DNA of 64,000 nucleotides from Trichomonas vaginalis G3 (taxonomy: Eukaryota; Parabasalia; Trichomonadida; Trichomonadidae). Shown one piece after another: positions 47,841 through 57,228 of the stretch; within the stretch, counting starts at the first letter, position 1; every line of letters begins with the position of its first letter. A program made the position numbers and the translations under genes. Below the pieces are notes generated by a model. It had not been told where the DNA came from. It did not search any database and saw only the letters and a list, made by a program, of their open reading frames with translations. The stretch lies in assembly GCF_026262505.1 (NCBI RefSeq), contig NC_067204.1, forward strand, positions 21,545,300-21,609,299, in the 5' to 3' direction.

Positions 47841-49428
47841 ATCTGCTCGATGGAAGCTGTCGTTATGCCAATCTGAGGAGCCCCAGCAGGTTTCATCGAA
47901 CGAATCTTCAAAAGAGCATCTTCCGTGAAAAGTGCTATTGGTTTTGTAAACTTCTTTGCTCTCAGTTCATCTTGGACCGTCTCTGTCACCAGTATATTGT
48001 ATTTGAACTGTACCAACAGTTGAAATACCACCCATAAAGTCTTCTGAGTCAGCAAATGGAATGCCAAGCCAAAAGTTTGAACGGTCTCCATTTGTATATT
48101 GAGTTTTTTTGACCTCCTGTATGAGTCCATACTTTCACATATGGCATAATAGAACTTTGCATTTCAGGTTAATGGTTGTTGTGAAGTTGTTGTTAAAGTT
48201 CATAGCATCTAATGTCAAGTTGTATGACCTCATATCCTCAACTGTAGAATATTCTTCTCTGGATAATATTTGCCATCTATGTTTATATGATATTTAATAC
48301 CGGGGTTGTAGAAACAAGAATAGTCATTTATAGTTCGTCTGAACAGTACAAACATAGTATCTGCATGTTTTCATTGCAGTTGTTAAAGCAATATCTGTTC
48401 TTGCACCTGGGTCAGCACTTTGGTTTCCAACTTCACCTGCAAAGTCTTTGACAGATATTTGGTGTATAGGGAACATAAGTGGAACTGCAATATATTTGGC
48501 AGCTAAAGCATTTGAAATATCTGGGTCCAACATATAGACTGCAAGTCTGCTTTCTATTCTCTTGCATTCAAACTTTTCGCATGTAAACTTAACTGGGTCC
48601 CAAGCAGTTCCAGCAGCATTGAAATAATAGTTTACTTCATTGTTGAAGTTTGAGAAACCAAAGTCTAAGTCAACCTTGTCTTTGCAAAAGTCGGCGAATG
48701 ACGTTTTATTTGTTCCCATTACGTCTGTAAGAGTGAATGGGTCTTGTGTTGGTGCAATGACTAAGTTATTTTTGCTTGGAGTAAGTTCGATAGAAATTTT
48801 TCCTGCCAGTTTGGCAAGTATCTTAAAAACCTGAAGATGAGGAAAGATGACAAAGGAACTCTAAGTTTCAGTTTTACTTTAGTGGCAGCAGTTCCATCTG
48901 AACCAGAAAGGTTAACATAAACTCCTGGAACGTTAGGGTCAAGTCTTCTTATTTTCTCAATATTTGCATACTGGTCTGTTTGTTCTCTAGCTTGTGGTTG
49001 TACTGAGTTTCTCAAAGCGAACCATTCATAGTTTGCCCATGTTACTGTTTGAACTAAGTCAGAGTTAGAATATATCTTATATCCCATGAAAACTTCTGGA
49101 GCATATTGGTATCCGACATAGAAAATTCCATTGCAACCTTTCTTGTCAGACAACTTGGCAGAAGGTTTTATTTCAATGTCTTGTTCCACGTATAAGAATG
49201 AGTTGTCAATAGAAATAATATGAAACCTGTCGCAAGCAATATCTACTGTTGTTGAAGAACCTTCTCCAAACTCACCTACGTTTCCATAAGAAACAGCAGT
49301 TGTATATTCGTAAGTTCCGGAACTATTTCTGACCTTCTAATGGCATTGTCGCATTCGTTATACCATTCGGAAACATTTCCGTTCATGGCATCCAAAACTG
49401 TTGGCGTTATATTCTGAGCGGCGTACAT
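47824..49428 (-). pseudogene. Major capsid protein of Polinton 2, interrupted
   Basis: Beta-rich pieces follow one another over about 1.6 kb: MYAAQNITPTVLDAMNGNVS at the start after ATATTTTTACCCATATGAAATG-like sequence, NGIFYVGYQYAPEVFMGYKI, VYVNLSGSDGTAATKVKLKL, KYIAVPLMFPIHQISVKDFA, DMRSYNLTLDAMNFNNNF and ISTVGTVQIQYT. Length and position (with the candidate penton, scaffold-like gene and ATPase) fit the double-jelly-roll capsid protein. It is interrupted several times. The call rests on size, context and strand pattern. Confidence 0.6.
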
Positions 49429-49460
49429 TTCATATGGGTAAAAATATAGAATAGTTGGAT

Positions 49461-50316
49461 TTATTTGTCATAATAGAACCCACTCGTACCAAGCTTTACT
49501 TTCTTCCTGACTGAGTTTTTAACTCTTCTTTTTCCTTCATTGCCACTACTTTCACTAGATGAAGTTACTTCTTCACTACTTTCACTTTGTTCTACTCTTC
49601 TTCTTTGGTGTCGCTTTTGGTAACTTGCCCTCTGCTTCAAGTTGTTGCATCTTTGCCTCATGTTCACCTAGTATGTTGTAAATTTCACGTGTCCTTTTTG
49701 CCTTTGGGCTCTGGTCGCCCATCTCAGGTAACCTATATCCTAGAAAGCTTTTGTCATAGTTTGTATTTGAGTCTTCGCGTATTGTTTGCATGACTCTTTC
49801 CTGAGTTTCCGGTTCAAGCTCTTCAAACAGAGCTTGTCCATATGGAATAAGCTCGTTTCCAAATATATGTTTTTGTAGCCATTCTGGTTTTCTTTCCATG
49901 TTACCAACAATATCTTTTGTGAATGGGAAAGCTTTTACCCAATGTTTCAGTCTTGCGTCATTTATTTCTGTAGTTGGTTTTATTTTGTCAAGGAACATGT
50001 TTTTCAATACTAACATTTCATTTGGTACTGTCCATTTGAGTTTTCTTAAATATTCATCCCTTCTCGGTTCATTGTCTGCAAAGTAAGTTTTTATGACATT
50101 TTGTAAACTTTCGTTTGCAAGGTCATGTACAATAGGTTCTCTTCCTTCTCTCTCCCTAACTTTCTTTCTAAACTCTTCACCAAATATACCATCTCTATGG
50201 TTCTGTGTAGTTCTTTGAGATAAATGTTCTAGAACGTCAGGTGTTATATTTCCATCAGCCATGTTCATTTCATACTGGTTCAAAATATCTGCATCTTTCA
50301 TATCTTTCAATGGCAT
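49461..50316 (-). CDS. Polinton 2 helical protein with Ser-rich tail
   Basis: A mostly helical protein (MPLKDMKDADILNQYEMNMA; EEFRKKVREREGREPIVHDL; NPEWLQKHIFGNELIPYGQA-like) with basic C-terminal KATPKKKSRTK. A further coding-like stretch rich in Ser and Glu (VEQSESSEEVTSSSESSGNE) lies in another phase toward 49461. It may be a scaffold or core protein next to the capsid gene. Family not recognised. Confidence 0.5.
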
Positions 50317-50400
50317 TAAAGCCGCTGAAAATACCAGCTACATCTGGTTCACCATTCACTTCCATTGCGTCTACAACTTCTTGGAATTGTGGTTGTAAGT

Positions 50401-52650
50401 TTATGAACCACCTATCCGGATTAGCTTTATGACCCATCTCATTGTAGTTCCATCGTCTGCAGAAACAAAAGTAGGTTTGTTTCCATATTGGCTAGGTTCT
50501 GAATGAACTTTAAACAATGTTTCATTTCTATATGTTTTGTTGAAATTTAACCTTTTATTTTCACCGAGTTCATCCAAAGATTGAACGTTATATGCTCGTA
50601 AGTAAAAAGGATTGTTGTATTTGTGTACATTATCTTTCAGTACTTCCATTCTATGCTGGATATTTTCATCTGATGTTGGAGTCTTTTGTATGTCGGCGAA
50701 CATTTTTCGATATTCTTCTACTATGTCAGCTGAATTTTTCTTAGACTCTTGGAAAGATTCCATATTCTCCGCATACTCTTGTTGAGGGTCAAGATTTTTC
50801 GGCTGTTCCAAATCTTCATCTAGTTCTGTGAAGTTAGTTTCCAAAGGAGGGACTTGTTCGTTTCCTTCTGGCTCTTCTAGCTGTTGTTGCTGAACTATTT
50901 CTTCCATGTCTGGTTGTATCTGAACTTCTTCCTGTGGAGTTTCTTGTACCTCATCTGCTGGCATTTCATATATTCCGAGACCGTTTTTAAAAAGTTCCCT
51001 ATCTAAGTCATCCGGACTCATAAACCTTTCTTCTTTCGTTCCGTCTCTATTTTTTACGCGTTTCATGAAGAGAGTTGAATTATCATTTAGCTCTGACACC
51101 AAATATCTCGGAGTAAATTCAGTCATGTCATTTGGATGATATGCTATTAAATCATATCCCTTAGCGAGCTTGTATTTTCCAGGTTTGAAATTATATCCCA
51201 TTTGGTGCTGAACCATAAAGCTAAATAGGTTCGGGTCAGTATTTCCTTCCTTGAACTTTCTAATAGCTTTTTTATATCTGTCACTAAAGTCAAGAGTATC
51301 TGGGTAACCATAATTTTCCTTAAGCATTTTTAAGAATTCTTGGTTTCCTTGTTCTCTACTTCTTTTATGTCCTTGCTCTGTTTGTGGTTGTTGCTGTGCA
51401 GTGTTTTGAACTGTTGGTTGTGGTGCAGTGTTTTGAACTGTTGGTTGTGGTGCAGTGTTTTGAACTGTTGGTTGTGGTGCAGTGTTTTGAACTGTTGGTT
51501 GTGGTGCAGTGTTTTGAACTGTTGGTTGTTGTGTTGGTTGTTGTGTTGGTTTTGGTGCATGCCTGTGTTTGTGTCCATGTGACGATGTAAATGTTTTAGG
51601 TAGTCCTGGTGCAGGTGCTTCTCTTGGAGGGTTTGGTGGTATATAAGTTCCACTAGCTAGTATATAAGTTCCACCAGCTGGTATATAAGTTCCACCAGCT
51701 GGCACATATGTTCCATCTGCAGCATAATGTCCTACCTGACTTTTCGTTTTTAAGAAAGCATTTACTAGGTCTGTTTTGGTCTGTTGTAACTCTTTTTCTT
51801 GACTTTCCACAACAGTTGCTCTAACGGCGTCATAGGCACTTTGAACTGCCTGTCTCGTTGCTGCATCTGTTATTTTCGTCATATTTTGTGCTACTTCTCT
51901 TAACTCGTTGTCGAAACCTTCAGACTTCAGTTTCTTTCCAGATGAGAAGTCGTTCACTAGTTTCACCTTACTATGAAGAGCTTCGAAGGCGTTCTTAAAG
52001 TCAGCATTCATTAAAGCTTCATTTGAACTGTCTTCATCCGCTTGTATTTTTGTCCTTATTGACCCTATAAGTTGGGCTGCTTTAGCGTTGGCTTGGGCAT
52101 CTAACCAGTCATTATTAGCTTTTATATATTCTGCGCTTTTCATTGCCTTTTGCATGGCTGCGTCGTTTTTTTACTTTCTTGTGCTAAGTTTTCATACTGT
52201 ACGGTTTGGTTTTGCAACTGTAAAAGTTTTTCTGCCTTTACATTTGCTTCAACTTCTTTTTTATACTCATCGCTATCCATATATGTCTTCAGGGCTTTTT
52301 GTTTTATTTCTTCATCTTTCAGTACTTTATTTGAGTAGTATGGTTTTTCAAATTTATAACATCTTGTTCCATTTTTGCTACTTCTGCTGCTTTTTCTGAC
52401 ACTTTTTCGCATATTCCTCTGTACTTAGTTCTTTCAGTTGTTCTTCTTTCTTCTTTTTCTCTACGTTTAACTCATTGAGTTTCTTTGTGTGTCTGTCATA
52501 TTCTAGTTTCTTTTCGTTTTCACTTATTTGTTTCTGTATGTCTATGTTTGACTTTTTGACATCTGTTATTTGATTTTTGAGTGAACTCAAATTCATTTGA
52601 CTTTGAGGGTTATAAGCTGTTCCGTCTGCAGCTCCACCATAGCCTGCCAT
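50401..52650 (-). pseudogene. Large coiled-coil/repeat protein of Polinton 2, interrupted
   Basis: The start near 52650 reads MAGYGGAADGTAYNPQSQMN, followed by a long Lys/Glu coiled coil. The main open part (584 codons) has helices (ADEDSSNEALMNADFKNAFE), YIPAGGT repeats (51630-51715), an SSHGHKHRHAPKPTQQ stretch, five PTVQNTAPQ repeats (about 51400-51535), a globular C-terminal domain and YRNETLFKVHSEPSQYGNKP. It resembles a viral scaffold or spike-base protein by architecture only. It is interrupted in its N-terminal part. Confidence 0.55.
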
Positions 52651-52655
52651 TTTCG

Positions 52656-52853
52656 CTAAAAGTGCGCTCTTAAACCTCCACTCTGTGCACCAATAACTCG
52701 GTTTAAAAGCATAGGGTTGCTTGACATTTGTTGCAACATAGTGGGGTCATTCATAATTTGTTGTTGCAACTGTTGTTGTGGTGTCAGTTTTACTATTGGA
52801 TGTTTCAATGCTCCCTTCCTCTTACGTATATTCTTACGTAGCTTACGTGGCAT
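52656..52853 (-). CDS. Small basic Gln/Met-rich protein of Polinton 2
   Basis: 65 residues: a strongly basic start MPRKLRKNIRKRKGALKHPI followed by a Gln/Leu/Met-rich helix. It resembles small DNA-condensing core proteins (protein VII/mu-like) by composition. The start follows TTTTTAACTTCACTTAAAATG. It is the last gene before the right-end palindromes. Confidence 0.55.
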   Translation of the reverse strand: MPRKLRKNIRKRKGALKHPIVKLTPQQQLQQQIMNDPTMLQQMSSNPMLLNRVIGAQSGGLRAHF

Positions 52854-52976
52854 TTTAAGTGAAGTTAAAAAGCGGTTTTTGACAGATGTTTATATGACAC
52901 TATTTGTTCAGCACAAAAAACTACTCGGTCAAAGTGTTGTCAGTTTTGTAAAATAACCGTCCTATCTCCGTGCCTA

Positions 52977-53215
52977 TGACGATGAAATCATGAAAATTCA
53001 AGAGGTGAGAAAACAGGTGAAAAAACGGGTGAGATCTCACCTCTTCACCTAAACATTATTTTTGTCTGATTTTACGAAGAAGTTTTGACAAAACATTTAC
53101 GAAGAAGTCTTGACAAAACATGTACGATGAAATCATGAAAATTCATGAGGGTAGAAAAGAGGTTAGAAAACAGGTTAGATCTAACCTTCTACCCTAAACT
53201 TTATTTTTGTCTGAT
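52977..53215. repeat. GATC palindromes next to the right inverted repeat
   Basis: Palindrome cores lie at 53028-53041 (GGTGAGATCTCACC) and 53172-53187 (AGGTTAGATCTAACCT), each preceded by ATGAAATCATGAAAATTCA and followed by TTCTACCCTAAAC/TTCACCTAAAC and ACGAAGAAGTTTTGACAAAA. They are the same units as at 39.4-40.4 kb, placed directly inside the right end. Confidence 0.9.
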
Positions 53216-53264
53216 TTTACGAAGAAGTTTTGACAAAACATTTACGAAGAAGTCTTGACAAAAC

Positions 53265-53473
53265 ATGAAAACATATATAATTTGTGAAAAGTGACACATT
53301 ATATAATGTTTTCGACCCAGAAGACTAACAATTTTCCGAATAAAAACTTCATTTATACTAAACTTTTTATGGGCTAGAGGGCGCAACGCGCCTGGAAGCC
53401 CTCCGAATATAAACTTCATTTATACTAAACATCAACAGGGCTAGAAGGCACGAAGTGCCTGGAAGCCCCACTA

Positions 53474-53503
<30 letters not shown>
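53265..53503 (-). repeat. Right terminal inverted repeat of Polinton 2
   Basis: Inverted counterpart of 29711-29946. It ends in T28 and contains the terminal module GGGCTTCCAGGC...GCCTCTAGCCC twice, once with GGCACTTCGTGCC and once with GGCGCGTTGCGCC in the loop stem (both read on the minus strand), so the two stems differ but stay paired. Confidence 0.88.
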
Positions 53504-53506
<3 letters not shown>

Positions 53507-53622
53507 TTAGATTTTAGAAAAAACAGACTTTTGATATAACTTTTGAGAATCTCATATAAAAAAAGCATTTAAAAATAAATTTAAATATCTTATTTATTTT
53601 ACTATTGTAAATATATTCTGAG

Positions 53623-55090
53623 ATTTTTAGAAAAAACCCTTTTCATAAGTATTCAATATTTGAGAATACGCTCCAAAAAAGAATAGATTCTTTTATATTC
53701 GCTTATATAAAAGGAGACTCTCTATCAGATGCGAATGCCTGAATTCAGCACCTCTGATAGAGAGTTTCCTCTTATATAAGCAAATCTTTTTCATTCGTTT
53801 TTGTTAATATAAAAACATCAAAATCTACCAATATGAGAAATTAAACCCTGCGAGGCACCAGTCTAGAACTGGCACTTCGCAGGGTTGAATTTCTCTTGAC
53901 AAATGACAAAACTTGTTCGCAATTGTGAACCATTGCGAGCAAGTTTGCCAGATATCTGGAAGGAATTGCTCCTTATGATATATGCATTGTAACTGTATAT
54001 ATCATAAAGAGCAATTCCTTCAATTAAACGCAAAAACTTTGGTGCAATCGTTGATGATTGCACCAAAGTTTTCGAACTTTCCCGAGGGAATTGGAGGGTG
54101 AGAGATACATAGTCTATCTATGTACCTCCCACCCTCCAAATCCCACTCTAAATGGGAGAAACTTTGTTCGCATGTTATCTTATTCAAACAAAGTTTCTCC
54201 CATTTAGAGAAGGAATAGGAGCCTACCAGGCACTGATATATAATCAGTGCTTTGTAGGCTCCTATTCCTAATAGAAAGTTCGAAAACTCGGTCGCAATTG
54301 CATCTGATTGCGACCGAGTTTTCGAACTTTCCCGAGGGAATTGAAGGGTGAGAGGTATATAGTATGCCTATATGCCTCTCACCCTCCAATTCCTTCTCTG
54401 AAGCTGGGAAATTTTGTCCAAATGTTAAACTATTCAGACAAAATTTCCCAGCTTCAGAGAAGGAATAGGAGCCTACCAGGCACTGATATATAATCAGTGC
54501 TTTGTAGGTCCTATTCCTAATAGAAAGTTCGAAAACTCGGTCGCAATTGCATCTGATTGCGACCGAGTTTTCGAACTTTCCCGAGGGAATTGGAGGGTGA
54601 GAGATACATAGTCTATCTATGTACCTCCCACCCTCCAAATCCCACTCTAAATGGGAGAAACTTTGTTCGCATGTTATCTTATTCAAACAAAGTTTCTCCC
54701 ATTTAGAGAAGGAATAGGAGCCTACCAGGCACTGATATATAATCAGTGCTTTGTAGGTTCCTATTCCTAATAAAAATTTGAAAACTTTGGAGCATTTGAT
54801 TATTGTATTTTGTCAAGAGAAATTCAACCCTGCGAAGTGCCAGTTCTAGACTGGTGCCTCGCAGGGTTTAATTTCTCATATTGGTAGATTTTGATGTTTT
54901 TATATTAACAAAAACGAATGAAAAAGATTTGCTTATATAAGAGGAAACTCTCTATCAGAGGTGCTGAATTCATGCATTCGCATCTGATAGAGAGTCTCCT
55001 TTTATATAAGCGAATATAAAAGAATCTATTCTTTTTTGGAGCGTATTTTCAAATATTGAATACTTATGAAAAGTGTTTTTCCTAAAAATT
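53623..55090. repeat. Inner foldback with array of about 14 hairpins
   Basis: Bases 53623-53900 and 54818-55090 are long inverted repeats, each with its own hairpins (53704-53778 and 53844-53887 and their mirror copies). Between them hairpins of 45-65 nt follow one another, for example 53957-54022, 54031-54071, 54150-54204, 54206-54270 and 54277-54333. A block of four hairpin types repeats about three times (about 54080, 54336 and 54579). Many stems exceed 18 bp. No credible gene is present. Confidence 0.9.
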
Positions 55091-55563
55091 TAATATAATG
55101 CTTAGCACAATATATAAAATTAAAATATCTATAATTATTTTCTATATCACACTTTTCATTACACCTTGAAAAGTCTTCTCAAACTCTATTTTTAATTATT
55201 TTTTAGATATATCTCAAGTGTGATTATTCAAAAACTCATATAGACTATATTTATTTTTTTCATTCAAAAAATTATATGAGAATCTCAAATTAACTTTCAA
55301 TTTTTTTATTTTAAAAACATATTAATAATCATATTTTAAGATACTTTTTCGCCCAAAAAATAATCGTACTTCCTCGACGATTAATAGGCTCTCAATTTCT
55401 ATCGTTGACACTACTTAGCATGCAACAAATTTACCTTGATTGGTTGTGTATTCCCATATTTAAATTATTTCTATCATAATTTTTATAATAGTTTTCATAT
55501 TAATATCATATCGAAGTTTTTATTCACGATATAGTATCTAATTATATTTGTTTTTGTTGTTTC

Positions 55564-56103
55564 TTATTTGAAGTACTTTTCGAGAAGTTGTTTGTATTGT
55601 TCGATTTCTTGTTCAACATGTGGGTTCTTGTGAACATCGAAGAAGTACATTCCTTCGAGGACATCGAAACCGATGAACTTGAAAGCCTTCTCGACTGTAA
55701 GCCAGTGATTCTTCTTTCCGAGATCTGCGTAGAACTGTCCTTCTTCTGTGAATGCGATTTCTGGTGCATTCCATGTTGACGAGATCATAACATGCTTTCC
55801 TATCATTAATCCACCAGTTCCATACTTCTTTGATGGATCTTTGCGGGTGCGGCCATCGTTTTTGACTAGTGTTCCTTTTCCAGAGGAAAAGACTGTATCG
55901 ATGTATTTCTTGACTTGCCATGGAAGACCCATCCACCATCCTGGGACTTGAAGAATAACAATGTTGCACTTGAGGAATTTATCGATCTCTTCTTGAATGT
56001 CGTATCCGTTCTCAACGACTGTAGTGATAACATTCCATCCGAATGATTCGAGCTGTTTCTTAGCAACATCTGTCAAGTAGTGGTTTAAGTTTCCTTTCGA
56101 CAT
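55564..56103 (-). pseudogene. mdaB: MdaB-like reductase, copy C, 5'-truncated
   Basis: 179 codons from an internal Met (MSKGNLNHYLTDVAKKQLES). The first 20 residues present in the other copies, including the start of the first flavodoxin strand (ALIIDGG), are absent. The sequence switches at about 56110 to the promoter shared with copy D. Because the FAD-binding first strand is missing, the product is probably inactive. The rest is intact and almost identical to copy D. The truncation marks the point where the inverted duplication was formed. Confidence 0.85.
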
Positions 56104-56110
56104 GTTGAAC

Positions 56111-56257
56111 TCTTATGAGAAATTTCGGTTGGACAATTGTAAACATCAGAAAATTGAGATGATTTTTTCTAATAAAAAAATTGAAATGTTTACAATTGTT
56201 CAAGTTTGAATATTCTGAGAATAATAAATTGGCTAGTACTCCATATCATTTTTATCA
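56111..56257 (+). promoter_or_regulatory. mdaB copy D promoter at centre of palindrome
   Basis: The initiator TCATTTTTATCA (56246-56257) abuts the ATG. CAATTGTAAACAT (56134-56146) is matched inverted at 56186-56198. Lying between the diverging copies C and D, it could drive both directions. Confidence 0.55.
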
Positions 56258-56857
56258 ATGTCAGCACAGACATCTAAAGGTACAGCACTCATCATCGATG
56301 GCGGATGCGAGTTCAACATGTCGAAAGGAAACTTAAACCATTACTTGACAGATGTTGCTAAGAAACAGCTCGAATCATTCGGATGGAATGTTATCACTAC
56401 AGTCGTTGAGAACGGATACGACATTCAAGAAGAGATCGATAAATTCCTCAAGTGCAACATTGTTATTCTTCAAGTTCCAGGATGGTGGATGGGTCTTCCA
56501 TGGCAAGTCAAGAAATACATCGATACAGTCTTTTCCTCTGGAAAAGGAACACTAGTCAAAAACGATGGCCGCACCCGCAAAGATCCATCAAAGAAGTATG
56601 GAACTGGTGGATTAATGATAGGAAAGCATGTTATGATCTCGTCAACATGGAATGCACCAGAAATCGCATTCACAGAAGAAGGACAGTTCTACGCAGATCT
56701 CGGAAAGAAGAATCACTGGCTTACAGTCGAGAAGGCTTTCAAGTTCATCGGTTTCGATGTCCTCGAAGGAATGTACTTCTTCGATGTTCACAAGAACCCA
56801 CATGTTGAACAAGAAATCGAACAATACAAACAACTTCTCGAAAAGTACTTCAAATAA
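56258..56857 (+). CDS. mdaB: MdaB-like NAD(P)H quinone reductase, copy D
   Basis: A full 199-residue protein with the MdaB signatures PGWWMGLPWQVKKYID and DGRTRKDPSKKYGTGG. It differs from copies A and B mainly at EQEIEQYKQ. It binds FAD and reduces quinones with NAD(P)H in the cytosol, as known for the family. Promoter and downstream flank match copy B, so B and D descend from the same ancestral arm. Confidence 0.93.
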   Translation: MSAQTSKGTALIIDGGCEFNMSKGNLNHYLTDVAKKQLESFGWNVITTVVENGYDIQEEIDKFLKCNIVILQVPGWWMGLPWQVKKYIDTVFSSGKGTLVKNDGRTRKDPSKKYGTGGLMIGKHVMISSTWNAPEIAFTEEGQFYADLGKKNHWLTVEKAFKFIGFDVLEGMYFFDVHKNPHVEQEIEQYKQLLEKYFK

Positions 56858-57228
56858 GAAACAACAAAAACAAATATAATTAGATACTATATCGTGAATA
56901 AAACATTGATATGATATTATTTTAAACTAATTTTTATGAATAATGGTTTGTTCAAAGAAACTATCTCTTCTTCAAAGTTAAAACCCTATTAAAATCATAA
57001 TATTCAAAGTTGTTTCAATATGATTTATAAGTTTGATAATTATCTGGATTAGAAATCAACGATATCACACTTTTAGAATGAAAGTATCCTATCATACTCC
57101 AAAAACATGAAAATTTGATTACTCTAGAACAACACAATAAGTTCTGACTGAAATAAACGATGTATATTTAAAAAAATCTCTCTAAAAATCTCTAAAATTT
57201 ATTATCTATAAATATTAATATATATATA
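56858..57228. other. Intergenic region between convergent genes, nothing seen
   Basis: About 370 bp of AT-rich DNA. The first 90 bp match the downstream flank of mdaB copy B. No gene or hairpin of note. Confidence 0.6.

Larger units (their letters stand above)
29711..53503. mobile_element. Polinton/Maverick element 2 (fossil)
   Basis: 23.8 kb. The ends are inverted and begin with a homopolymer (A at 29711-29731, T at 53476-53503) followed by GGTAGTGGGGCTTCCAGGC. ATATTA is duplicated at 29705-29710 and 53504-53509. Genes: D12-type adenine methyltransferase, integrase, fibre, HNH endonuclease, two KilA-N proteins, packaging ATPase, SF3 helicase, capsid protein and several unknowns. No family B polymerase is recognisable. 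A dozen or more genes are interrupted, so it is broken and looks more decayed than Polinton 1, though its target duplication is exact. Confidence 0.93.
29566..55428. mobile_element. Hairpin-array element II, split by Polinton 2
   Basis: TTGTTGCATGCTAAGTAGTG at 29566 is mirrored by CACTACTTAGCATGCAACAA ending at 55428. The left 165 bp (to 29709) align with the right end of element I, and 55340-55428 align with its left end. Polinton 2 (29711-53503, with ATATTA duplicated) lies between. Without it the element is about 2.1 kb and holds an inner foldback (53623-55090). No gene of its own is visible. Confidence 0.8.
55499..56920. repeat. Compact inverted duplication carrying mdaB copies C and D
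   Basis: Bases about 55499-56110 (inverted) match about 56303-56920. The arms are separated by copy D's promoter and first codons. They share differences from the 1.7-5.9 kb pair (for example Ile for Val in EQEIEQYKQ, and AACAACAAAAAC after the stop), so arms within a palindrome are more alike than between palindromes. Confidence 0.9.

Noticed and set aside
38079-53187. GATC palindromes as simple transcription terminators
   Set aside because: Some lie downstream of genes, but others sit upstream of promoters, in tandem arrays and at the element's end, so termination alone does not explain them.
53860-54780. CRISPR-like array of regularly spaced repeats
   Set aside because: The units are different hairpins in repeating blocks, not one repeat with unique spacers, there are no cas-like genes, and the genome is eukaryotic.
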